Shown piece after piece: positions 41,360 through 48,935 of a stretch of DNA of 64,000 nt. The stretch comes from CAYUNE01 sp964446115 (GTDB lineage Bacteria; Desulfobacterota; Desulfobulbia; Desulfobulbales; Desulfobulbaceae): the NCBI GenBank assembly GCA_964446115.1, contig CAYUNE010000027.1, positions 1-64,000 of the forward strand, read 5' to 3'. Position numbers and translations under genes: made by a program. How positions within the stretch are numbered: the stretch's first letter is position 1; each line of letters opens with the position of its first letter. The notes below the pieces were generated by a model, which searched no databases, was not told where the DNA came from, and was given only the letters and a program-made list of their open reading frames with translations.

Positions 41360-42757
41360 ATGGCTACACAGGAATACTCATACGACGTGGTGAAGGGTTT
41401 TACCTTTTCCGCAATGCTGTGGGGCACTGTGACCATCCTGGTGGGAATCCTGATTGCCAGCCAGTTGGTCTATCCGAACTTGAACTTTGCCCCGTTTCTC
41501 ACCTTTGGCCGCCTGCGGCCGTTGCATACCAATGCCGGTGCCATCGGTTTCGGCATCGGGTCATTCTTCGGGATGTTTTACTACATCACCCAGCGGCTGA
41601 CCGGGGTCTCCATCCCCTTTCCCAAGCTGGCCCGGGCCCACTTGTGGCTTTTCAACATCGCCGTCGTGCTTGCCGCCGTCAGCCTGGTCGCCGGGATGAA
41701 CACCACCAAGGAATACGCGGAACTGGAATGGCCGCTTGATGTAGTGGTCGTTATTCTCTGGGTGATGTTCGCCATCAATATTTTCGGCATGATCTTCAAG
41801 CGGAAAAATCTCTACCTCTATGTATCGCTCTGGTACATTATCGCGACGGTTATCGCCGTTGCCGTTTTATACATCATCAACAATCTGGCCATCCCGGTCG
41901 GTTTAACGAAGTCCTACTCCATCTTTTCCGGTGTCAACGATGCCAATGTGGAGTGGTGGTACGGACATAACGCGGTGGGATTTATCTTTACCACCCCATT
42001 CCTGGCCATCTTCTATTACTTTTTTCCGAAGACGGCCAATCTGCCCATTTACAGTCACCGGCTTTCCATCGTCTCCTTCTGGAGTCTGATCTTCGCCTAT
42101 CTCTGGACCGGTGCCCATCATCTCATCTATACGCCGGTGCCGGACTGGATCCAGACCCTGGCCATGGCCTTTACAATTTTCCTGATTGCGCCTTCCTGGG
42201 GTTCGGTGATCAACGGCTACTACACCATGGGTGGTAACTGGGATCGTATGGGCAACAACTACCTGATCAAGTTCTTCATCCTCGGCATCACCTTTTACGG
42301 CCTGCAGACCGTCCAGGGTCCCACCCAGGGGTTGCGCTCCATCAGCTCCCTGATCCACTACACCGACTGGGTTCCCGGTCATGTGCACATGGGAACCATG
42401 GGATGGGTCACCATGACCATCTGCGCCGCTACCTATTACATGATTCCGCAGATCTACAAGACCAAAATCTACAGCGTCGCCCTGGCCAATACCCATTTCT
42501 GGCTGGTGCTCATCGGCCAGCTGACCTACTCGGTCACCATGTGGATCACCGGTATCCAGCAGGGCGCCATGTGGAAGGCAACGGATCCCGACGGGTCCCT
42601 GACCTATACCTTTATCGAGACCAACCTCGCCAATATCCCATTCTGGCAGATCAGAGCCATTGCCGGCGCTATCTTCCTGCTTGGTTTTCTGGTCTTTGTC
42701 TTTAATGTTACGATGACCGTCAAGCAAGGTCGCCGTCTGGCAAAGGAGGTGGCGTAA
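41360..42757 (+). CDS. ccoN: cbb3-type cytochrome oxidase catalytic subunit I
   Basis: Haem-copper oxidase subunit of high oxygen affinity, 465 residues with about 12 membrane helices. Low-spin haem ligand region HTNAGAIGFG; CuB histidines in WYGHNAVGF and TGAHHLIY; the tyrosine expected to crosslink in PIYSHRLS; haem ligands in GHVHMGTMGWV. The ATG at 41360 is preceded by GAGGAGGG. Its stop abuts the start of the next gene. Confidence 0.96.
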   Translation: MATQEYSYDVVKGFTFSAMLWGTVTILVGILIASQLVYPNLNFAPFLTFGRLRPLHTNAGAIGFGIGSFFGMFYYITQRLTGVSIPFPKLARAHLWLFNIAVVLAAVSLVAGMNTTKEYAELEWPLDVVVVILWVMFAINIFGMIFKRKNLYLYVSLWYIIATVIAVAVLYIINNLAIPVGLTKSYSIFSGVNDANVEWWYGHNAVGFIFTTPFLAIFYYFFPKTANLPIYSHRLSIVSFWSLIFAYLWTGAHHLIYTPVPDWIQTLAMAFTIFLIAPSWGSVINGYYTMGGNWDRMGNNYLIKFFILGITFYGLQTVQGPTQGLRSISSLIHYTDWVPGHVHMGTMGWVTMTICAATYYMIPQIYKTKIYSVALANTHFWLVLIGQLTYSVTMWITGIQQGAMWKATDPDGSLTYTFIETNLANIPFWQIRAIAGAIFLLGFLVFVFNVTMTVKQGRRLAKEVA

Positions 42758-43663
42758 ATGACTATCTATAAGAAGCCGATTCTCTTTACGATAATGGCAA
42801 CCCTCACCGTTTTGGCGGGGACGGTCGCCATGATGATCTATCCGCAGTTTCTGCCCTCGACGCAGCCGCACAATGAGCTGCAGAAGCCCTATACGCCGCT
42901 GGAACTGGCCGGTCGCGATGTCTACCAGGCGGAAGGCTGCAACAACTGTCACACCCAGACCATCCGGCCGCTCAAGGCCGAAGTTGCCCGCTACGGCCCC
43001 TATTCCAAGGCATGGGAGTTCGAGTACGACCGGCCCTTTCTCTGGGGCTCCAAACGGACCGGCCCGGATCTGCACCGTGTGGGCGGCAAGTACTCCGACA
43101 AGTGGCATTACAAGCACATGGTCGATCCGCCGAAGATGATCTACGGCTCCAATATGCCCAAGTATGACTTCCTGGCCGATGCCGAGCTCAATCCGGCCAC
43201 AGTCGAAGCACGCATCAAGGTGCTTGGTTTTCCCTATACCAAGGAACAGATCGAGGAGCTTGACGGGCTTACCAAGATGGATGCCATTGTCGCCTATCTG
43301 CAGAAGCTGGGAACCGCGGTGAAACGTCCGCCACGGCCGCCGAAGATCAAGGAAGGCGCGGAAAATCCCAACACCGACGCCACTTCGATAGCAAACGGTC
43401 AGAAGATTTTCGAGATGAACTGCACCGGCTGTCACGGCATCGATCTGAAGGGCGGCGTCGGCGCCGACCTCACCGACGTGCTCTGGCTTAACTCCACCGA
43501 GGACTTCGAGGATTGGGAGATCTTCGATATCATCGACAACGGCACCGTGGCCGGCATGAAGCGCCGGGCCGAGGGCGGTATGCCGGCATTCGGTGATTTC
43601 ATGGGTACCTACAAGATCTGGAATATTGTTGCCTATATCCGTTCCAAGGAGGCCAAGGAGTAG
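42758..43663 (+). CDS. Fused CcoO-CcoP cytochrome c subunit of cbb3 oxidase
   Basis: 301 residues with two c-type haem sites. Residues 1-185 match CcoO: one N-terminal membrane anchor, CNNCH at about 66, WGSKRTGPDLHRVGGKYSD, and the ending MDAIVAYLQKLGT. A proline-rich linker (RPPRPPKIK) joins a second cytochrome c domain with CTGCH near 227 and the axial Met in GGMPAFGD, resembling one haem domain of CcoP. Standard CcoP has two haems plus its own anchor, which here is a separate gene. Directly coupled to ccoN. Confidence 0.9.
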   Translation: MTIYKKPILFTIMATLTVLAGTVAMMIYPQFLPSTQPHNELQKPYTPLELAGRDVYQAEGCNNCHTQTIRPLKAEVARYGPYSKAWEFEYDRPFLWGSKRTGPDLHRVGGKYSDKWHYKHMVDPPKMIYGSNMPKYDFLADAELNPATVEARIKVLGFPYTKEQIEELDGLTKMDAIVAYLQKLGTAVKRPPRPPKIKEGAENPNTDATSIANGQKIFEMNCTGCHGIDLKGGVGADLTDVLWLNSTEDFEDWEIFDIIDNGTVAGMKRRAEGGMPAFGDFMGTYKIWNIVAYIRSKEAKE

Positions 43664-43739
43664 ACCGTTTCCCGGGGGAAGGCCGCCGGCGGCGCCTCTT
43701 CCCCCCTTTCTCAATCAAAGACAACGGAGGATAGATCCG

Positions 43740-43946
43740 ATGGCAGATAACTTTGAAAACGTCCAGGTAGAATACGTAGTTCCGGAGGATACCGATGGTA
43801 TCGGTGAGGGCGAAAGCAATATCCCTCGTGGCTGGCTGCTCTATGTAGGGGCCACCGTGGCCTGGATGATCTACTACGTTTACAGCTATACACCGATGTT
43901 TACCGGCTGGACCCAGAGCGCCGGACTGGACAAGCTCGCCCAGTAA
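43740..43946 (+). CDS. Stand-alone CcoP N-terminal anchor domain
   Basis: 68 residues with one membrane helix (about 34-50). DTDGIGE and IPRGWLLYVG and the trailing P-x4-WTQ correspond to the N-terminal FixP domain of CcoP, here without any haem site. GGAGG lies 10-11 bases before the ATG. It probably docks into the oxidase where CcoP normally would. Confidence 0.8.
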   Translation: MADNFENVQVEYVVPEDTDGIGEGESNIPRGWLLYVGATVAWMIYYVYSYTPMFTGWTQSAGLDKLAQ

Positions 43947-43964
43947 GACGCCGTCTTTTCCTTT

Positions 43965-44034
43965 CCCCCCGCCGCCTGTCCGGCGGGGGGATTACCCGTT
44001 CCAACATACGTCCCGGTTTCGCTCCGGAACCGGG
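43965..44034 (+). other. Two strong hairpins between the anchor gene and ccoG
   Basis: CCCCCCGCCG / CGGCGGGGGG (43965-43974 with 43981-43990) and CCCGGTT / AACCGGG (about 44010-44034). Neither has a T-run, so they look like mRNA-processing or stability structures that would adjust oxidase versus maturation gene output. Confidence 0.5.
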
Positions 44035-44089
44035 ACACACAGGAGGATGGGACGCACCGGGGAAAGATCCCGGCGTTTCCCAAGCCATC

Positions 44090-45286
44090 ATGAAAATCAG
44101 AACACGTCGCAGGATTGTTGAGTGGATAAGCCTGCTTGTCTATATCTGTCTGCCCTTTCTCCGCATCGGGGGAGAAAGTGCCCTGCGTTTCGACGTCCCC
44201 ACTCTCAAGTTGCATTTTTTCGGCACGGCCCTTTGGCTGCAGGAGTTCTTCTTTCTCTTCCTGGCCGTGCTGTTTTTCGTGGCACTGTTTCTCTTTCTCA
44301 CCGTTACCTTCGGACGGGTCTGGTGCGGCTGGCTCTGTCCGCAGACCGTGCTTTGCGACCTGACTACTTTTGTGGAGCCGCGGAAGAGGCGCTCCGCAGC
44401 GGCCAGGGTCGGCACCCATCTGCTGCTGGCGGTGCTGTCGCTGCTCTTCGGTTTTGTGACGGTGAGTTATTTCAAATCACCCTATGAGTCGATTCCCGAG
44501 ATTCTTAACGGCTCCCTGGGTTCGGTTCCGGCCGTTTCCATGCTGGTGCTGGCGCTGCTAACCTACATCAACCTGGGAATCATCAGGCGGACATTCTGTT
44601 CCACCATCTGCCCCTATGCCAAGATCCAGGGCGTCATGACCGACGGGAAATCGCTCATCATTCAGATGGATCCCGCCCGTCGCGACGAGTGCATCGACTG
44701 CAGGATGTGCGTGCGCAGTTGTCCCACCGGCGTCGATATCAGGGAGGGAATGCAGGTGGCCTGTATCATGTGCGCCGAATGCATCGACGCCTGCCGCAAG
44801 GTGATGGGGCGCAAGAAAAAGCCGGGCCTGATCATCTACAGCTTCGGCAAAAAGGGCTATACCAGGATTGGTGAGCTGCTGCGGCCGGCGGTACTGGTCT
44901 TCGGGCTCGCCACCCTGGGATTTCTCGCGGCCCTGGTCTATCAGTCCGTGGGTCGCAGCAGTTTCGACTTTTCCATCCTTCCCCACCGGATGGCCCCGCG
45001 GGTAACCCGGGAGGGGGATGTGATGAATGCCTATATCCTCTCGATCAAAAACAAATCAAATGATGACCTGAAGCTTGTCTTCAGCCTGCCGGAAGCGGCC
45101 GCCCAGGGATTTACCCACTCCATTGCCGAACCGCTGGCGGTTCCCGCCGGTCAGGTGGAGAAGTTTCCGCTCTTTATCCGCGCAAAAGGCAAGCCGGGGG
45201 CGGATCTCAAACTGGTCATTCAATTGAAGGATACCCGGGAACAAGCCGGGGCGCAGAGGAAAACCGTCTATTTCAATCTGCCGTAG
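44090..45286 (+). CDS. ccoG: cbb3 oxidase maturation ferredoxin
   Basis: Membrane iron-sulphur protein that supports copper delivery to cbb3 oxidase. Membrane helices in the first 180 residues; CGWLCPQTVLC; two ferredoxin-type 4Fe-4S motifs CIDCRMCVRSCP and CIMCAECIDAC; and a C-terminal FixG Ig-like domain from about 300. 398 residues, a little short for the family. The ribosome site is weak. Confidence 0.93.
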   Translation: MKIRTRRRIVEWISLLVYICLPFLRIGGESALRFDVPTLKLHFFGTALWLQEFFFLFLAVLFFVALFLFLTVTFGRVWCGWLCPQTVLCDLTTFVEPRKRRSAAARVGTHLLLAVLSLLFGFVTVSYFKSPYESIPEILNGSLGSVPAVSMLVLALLTYINLGIIRRTFCSTICPYAKIQGVMTDGKSLIIQMDPARRDECIDCRMCVRSCPTGVDIREGMQVACIMCAECIDACRKVMGRKKKPGLIIYSFGKKGYTRIGELLRPAVLVFGLATLGFLAALVYQSVGRSSFDFSILPHRMAPRVTREGDVMNAYILSIKNKSNDDLKLVFSLPEAAAQGFTHSIAEPLAVPAGQVEKFPLFIRAKGKPGADLKLVIQLKDTREQAGAQRKTVYFNLP

Positions 45287-45346
45287 CCACCTTTTTGGTT
45301 GTCGCGCCGCTTTGAAATCGTCTTTCAACATCAGGGGAAAAGTGAA

Positions 45347-45814
45347 GTGAAAAAGATTCTCTACACAATCTATACACTGTTTTTCAGTTTTGTGATCGGC
45401 TACTCCGTCTTTGCCGCCAAGACCTTTGACGGAGCCGTGAAGCACTCCTATGAAAAGGGGATGGAATATCCCCGCAAGGTTGCCCGTCTCAAGGAATTGG
45501 GCTGGCAATTTGAAGGAGGCGGTGAGCGGATGGTTTCCGGGACCCCGGTGGACCTTACCCTTGCCGTTGTCGACAGGGAGGGCCGTCCGGTTTCCGGACT
45601 TGACGTGGTGATGGAGGTGTCGCGTCCGGCCACGCCCGAGGCGCTCGCGCCCCTGGCGGCCAGGGAAAAAGAGCCCGGTCATTATGTGGCCGACGTCACC
45701 CTGCCTGCCTACGGCCACTGGCAGGTGGTCACACGCATTCATTCTCAGCAGGAAGATTTTACACACACGTTTAAAATTTATGCTGAAAAGGGGGAAAAAG
45801 AAAATGGAGCATAA
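45347..45814 (+). CDS. ccoH: FixH/CcoH-family protein
   Basis: 155 residues. One membrane anchor at about 4-24, then a periplasmic domain containing GTPVDLTLAVVDREGRPVSG and GHYVADVTLP, the FixH beta-sandwich. Needed for cbb3 assembly in other bacteria. I chose the GTG at 45347, with AGGGGA upstream, because it places the anchor at the N-terminus. Its end overlaps the Rieske gene by 11 bp. Confidence 0.85.
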   Translation: MKKILYTIYTLFFSFVIGYSVFAAKTFDGAVKHSYEKGMEYPRKVARLKELGWQFEGGGERMVSGTPVDLTLAVVDREGRPVSGLDVVMEVSRPATPEALAPLAAREKEPGHYVADVTLPAYGHWQVVTRIHSQQEDFTHTFKIYAEKGEKENGA

Positions 45815-46301
45815 CAGCGGCAGGCGCCGTTTATGTAAGGCCGGGTTGGCCGGAATCGGCACGATTTTCGGTCTCAGCGCCCTGGGAGGCGGAGCGGTTT
45901 TCCTCGGCTCGCCGGCCTTGACCAACAAATCCGAAGGGCAGTGGATCGAGGTGGGTGCCCTCGACGATTTTGAAGAGGATACCTACAATCAGGTGGTCCT
46001 GGAGTTTTCCATCCAGGACGGCTGGGCCTACGCCACCCAGAAGATGCTGGCCTATGTGCGCCGCCGGGGAGAAAAACTCTACGCCCTGTCCGCGGTCTGC
46101 ACCCATCTCGGCTGCAACGTGCGCTGGGAAGAGGAGCGCGGCGAGTTTGTCTGTCCGTGTCATGCCGGTGTCTATGATAAAGAGGGAAAAAACATCGCCG
46201 GGCCGCCGCCCCATCCGCTGCCGAAACTTCCGGTCAAGGTGGAAGACGGCACCGTGCTCGTTTACAACAAGCAGGAAGAAGGGGGTGAGTCTCATGGCTA
46301 A
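45804..46301 (+). CDS. Rieske iron-sulphur protein of a cytochrome bc/b6f-type complex
   Basis: 165 residues. The N-terminus GRRRLCKAGLAG is twin-arginine-like and followed by a hydrophobic anchor. The 2Fe-2S ligands are in CTHLGC and CPCHAG, with cysteines for the stabilising disulfide. Proline-rich loop GPPPHPLPKLPV follows. Overlaps ccoH upstream and cytochrome b downstream (8 bp). Confidence 0.93.
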   Translation: MEHNSGRRRLCKAGLAGIGTIFGLSALGGGAVFLGSPALTNKSEGQWIEVGALDDFEEDTYNQVVLEFSIQDGWAYATQKMLAYVRRRGEKLYALSAVCTHLGCNVRWEEERGEFVCPCHAGVYDKEGKNIAGPPPHPLPKLPVKVEDGTVLVYNKQEEGGESHG

Positions 46302-46956
46302 AGAGCGAAGAGGATTGATCAAAGCGCTTGACGACCGTTTTCACTTCATGGACTCCTTTGAAAAGGATGTCCTGGACCACCCCGTTCCGCCGCGTCTCAA
46401 CTTCATGTATTGCTTCGGCGGCATCACCTTTTTTCTCTTCTGCCTGCTCTGTGTCACCGGGCTGCTCATGGCCGCTTATTACGTCCCGAGTCCGGAGGCC
46501 GCCTATGCCTCGGTGGAATATCTCCAGTTCGAGGTGACCCTGGGTTCCATTATCCGGGGGCTGCATCACTGGTCCGCCAATCTGATGATTCTCTTTATCT
46601 GTCTGCATATGATCAGGATCGTCATTACCGGTTCCTACAAAAACCCCATGGAGTTTCACTGGATCAGCGGCGTGTTTCTCTTTCTCCTCACCCTGGGATT
46701 CGGTTTCACCGGCTATCTGCTGCCGTGGAACATGCGGGCCTACTGGGCCTCCAAGGTGGGGATCGGCATGGCCACCACCATTCCCAAGGCCGGGGAGTTC
46801 ATCGGCAACGTCGTCAGGGGCGGGGAACCGCTGGGTGCCCTGACTCTCAGCCGTTTTTTCGCCACCCATGTTATCTATTTGCCGATTCTGACCCTGGCCT
46901 TCCTGGGACTTCACTTCTGGATGATCAGAAAAACCGGCGTTGCCGAACCGTTATAG
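46294..46956 (+). CDS. Cytochrome b6-type subunit
   Basis: 220 residues, four hydrophobic helices. The paired haem histidines appear in GLHHWSANLM / LHMIRI and in ATHVIYLPILTLAFLGLHFW. The GYLLPWNMRAYWAS loop belongs to the quinol site. Length fits the split b6 form (helices A-D) rather than full-length cytochrome b. Followed after 10 bp by subunit IV. Confidence 0.93.
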   Translation: MAKERRGLIKALDDRFHFMDSFEKDVLDHPVPPRLNFMYCFGGITFFLFCLLCVTGLLMAAYYVPSPEAAYASVEYLQFEVTLGSIIRGLHHWSANLMILFICLHMIRIVITGSYKNPMEFHWISGVFLFLLTLGFGFTGYLLPWNMRAYWASKVGIGMATTIPKAGEFIGNVVRGGEPLGALTLSRFFATHVIYLPILTLAFLGLHFWMIRKTGVAEPL

Positions 46957-46966
46957 GAGGGAAATC

Positions 46967-47362
46967 ATGGAAAAACAACAATCGCAGGAGACATTTTTCC
47001 CGACTTTTCTCTTTAAGGAGGCGGTGGTGGCGCTGCTGATCTTCATCGGCGTCATCGCGCTTGCCTATTTTCTGCCCGCTGAGATGGGGGATCCGGCCGA
47101 TCCGTCGGACTCTTCCTTTGTTCCCAAGCCGGAATGGTACTTTCTGTCCATGTACCAGTTCCTGAAGCTCTTTCCCGGCAAGCTGGAGGTGGTGGGGCTT
47201 GCCCTGCAGCCGCTGATGATTCTCGGTCTCTTTCTGCTGCCCTTTCTTGATCGTCGGGCCGAGAGACGACCGGGACACCGGAAGTTCGCCATGGGATTGC
47301 TGGGGGTGATCGTCGCCGGCAATATCATTCTCGGGCTCATCGGCTATTTCGCCTCGCCGTGA
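46967..47362 (+). CDS. Cytochrome b C-terminal / subunit IV-like protein
   Basis: 131 residues, three hydrophobic helices, with the quinone-site PEWY motif in KPEWYFLSMYQ. It completes the split cytochrome b. GGAGGG precedes the ATG at 46967. No cytochrome c1 or f gene follows. Confidence 0.92.
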   Translation: MEKQQSQETFFPTFLFKEAVVALLIFIGVIALAYFLPAEMGDPADPSDSSFVPKPEWYFLSMYQFLKLFPGKLEVVGLALQPLMILGLFLLPFLDRRAERRPGHRKFAMGLLGVIVAGNIILGLIGYFASP

Positions 47363-47445
47363 TGCAACCGGGACGTAAGAGTTTGCAGCCAAGAGGTACA
47401 TTTTACCACCGGGTTGTCAATCCTGTGAGCGTAATTGATCACAGG
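47363..47445. repeat. Dispersed element, copy C
   Basis: Ends in a palindrome of CCTGTGA (from 47422) and TCACAGG (to 47445) that contains GTAATTGATCACAGG. The interior GCAGCCAAGAG (from 47386) is shared with copy D. It starts directly after the subunit IV stop. Confidence 0.65.
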
Positions 47446-47612
47446 CAGAGCTAAAAAAAAAGCCGGATTTCCTTGAAACGGTCGCTATATACGCCGACTG
47501 CCGGGTAAGTCCGGAAACAATAGAGAAGAGGAAGTCAACAGGTGCCTGGACATGACATGAGAGATGCATGGCAGGTACCACCGGAGCAACACTATTCTGG
47601 AGGATCTCAATC

Positions 47613-48563
47613 ATGGTACGTAAACTGAGCAAAAACCTACTGGGCGCCGGGGTGGTCCTGGGCGCATCTGTCCTGTTTCTGTCGACGGCGCTGGCCGGCG
47701 GCGGCACGATCACCGTGGCCAAGGTGAAAAAAGATCCGGCCGGTATCGATGATGCCGCCTGGGGAAAGGCCAAGGCAACCACCATCACCATGGATGGAGT
47801 CGGCAGCTTCGAGGGCAAGAAAAAGGATATCACCGTCAAGGGCGTTTATACCAAGAAGGGCCTGATCACCTTCTTGATGAGCTGGGATGATCCCACCAAG
47901 AGCATGGACGGCGAGGCCTGGGTCAAAGACGGTGACAAGTGGAAGCAGAAAGAGGGCGGCATGGACCGGGTTGCCCTGAACTTTGAGGTTCGTCGCATCA
48001 AGAACTTTGCCAACAAGGGATGCGCGGTCCTCTGTCACTCCGATTCCAAGAATCCCAAGGAGTGGAAATACCACACCGAAAAGGCGCCCCAGTTCGGTGA
48101 CCTCTGGGTCTGGGAATCCTACCGCACCGATCCCATGGGGCATGCCGGCGATTACTTCGTCGATGACGACTCCAGGAAGGGAGACAAGGGCAGCGGAGCA
48201 GCCAAGCTCAATATCAACAAGTTCCGCAACGGCCCCGTCTACATGCAGGATCCGGCCAAGAAACCGAGTATGCCCGGTTTCCTCATGGACAGTGAAAAGG
48301 CCAAGATCGGCGACAAGCAGATCAGCGAGACCCCGGCATGGATGCTGACCAAGTTTTCCGGTGATTTTGCCGATATCAAGGCCATGGCCAAGCATGACGG
48401 CAAAAAGTGGACGGTCATGCTGCAGCGCAAGCTTAAGACCGGCAGCGACACCGACGTCGAGTTCAAGGTCAAGAAGAAGTACAATCTGGGAATTGCCGTT
48501 TTCGATAACTCCGGCATGTACAACAAGTTCACCTCTCCGCCGCTGAAGGTGGCCTTCAAGTAA
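47613..48563 (+). CDS. Ethylbenzene-dehydrogenase-type haem-binding periplasmic protein
   Basis: 316 residues. Signal peptide (about 1-27), then a domain resembling the haem-binding gamma subunit of ethylbenzene/DMS dehydrogenases: opening with D-x2-WGKAK, ITVKGVYTKKGLITFLMSWDD, FEVRRIKNFANKGCAVLCH and GDLWVWESYRTDP. The haem-like motif is CAVLCH (three residues between cysteines rather than two). No catalytic molybdenum subunit is nearby. It could shuttle electrons from the Rieske/b module to the oxidase, an inference from position only. GGAGG before the ATG. Confidence 0.75.
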   Translation: MVRKLSKNLLGAGVVLGASVLFLSTALAGGGTITVAKVKKDPAGIDDAAWGKAKATTITMDGVGSFEGKKKDITVKGVYTKKGLITFLMSWDDPTKSMDGEAWVKDGDKWKQKEGGMDRVALNFEVRRIKNFANKGCAVLCHSDSKNPKEWKYHTEKAPQFGDLWVWESYRTDPMGHAGDYFVDDDSRKGDKGSGAAKLNINKFRNGPVYMQDPAKKPSMPGFLMDSEKAKIGDKQISETPAWMLTKFSGDFADIKAMAKHDGKKWTVMLQRKLKTGSDTDVEFKVKKKYNLGIAVFDNSGMYNKFTSPPLKVAFK

Positions 48564-48590
48564 ATTCTTTTTTTCATATCAGGCATCACC

Positions 48591-48644
48591 GCCGCAAAAC
48601 ACGGGTTTCTCTCCTCCTTTTTTACCCGGGTTTTGCGGCTTTTT
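48591..48644 (+). terminator. Terminator after the haem protein gene
   Basis: GCCGCAAAACACGGGT (48591-48606) pairs with ACCCGGGTTTTGCGGC (48624-48639) with one internal mismatch, followed by TTTTT. Confidence 0.9.
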
Positions 48645-48735
48645 ATTTTGTACGAATGGAGTATAGTTACCTATCCCCGGAGAAAGCGGAGTAACCTTAC
48701 GTACGCAATACATCTTTTTTCAGAGAGGTGGTCAC

Positions 48736-48897
48736 ATGGCCGTAATGTATCTTGCCACCGGAATCATCCTGGTTGTAGCCATGGCGGTGGTTCTTGTCTA
48801 TTACTATTCACCGAAACGGAAGGATGATGTCGAGTCAGCCAAGTATGATATGCTGCGTGACGACCCTCCCCAAAACAGCGACGGGGACGTCGAGTGA
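48736..48897 (+). CDS. ccoQ: CcoQ-like small membrane protein
   Basis: 53 residues: one membrane helix (about 5-23) followed by YYYSPKRKDDVESAKYDML, the pattern of CcoQ/FixQ, which stabilises cbb3 oxidase. AGAGGTGG precedes the ATG. It is displaced from ccoN and sits before ccoI. Confidence 0.75.
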   Translation: MAVMYLATGIILVVAMAVVLVYYYSPKRKDDVESAKYDMLRDDPPQNSDGDVE

Positions 48898-48935
48898 AAT
48901 CCCCGGCCGTCTGCGTCCGGAGCGTTTCGTGATCC

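Noticed and set aside
43665..43740. Upstream extension of the CcoP-anchor gene to an earlier start
   Set aside because: The extension reads through the end of the fused CcoO-P gene with low-complexity sequence; the ATG at 43740 has a proper ribosome site.
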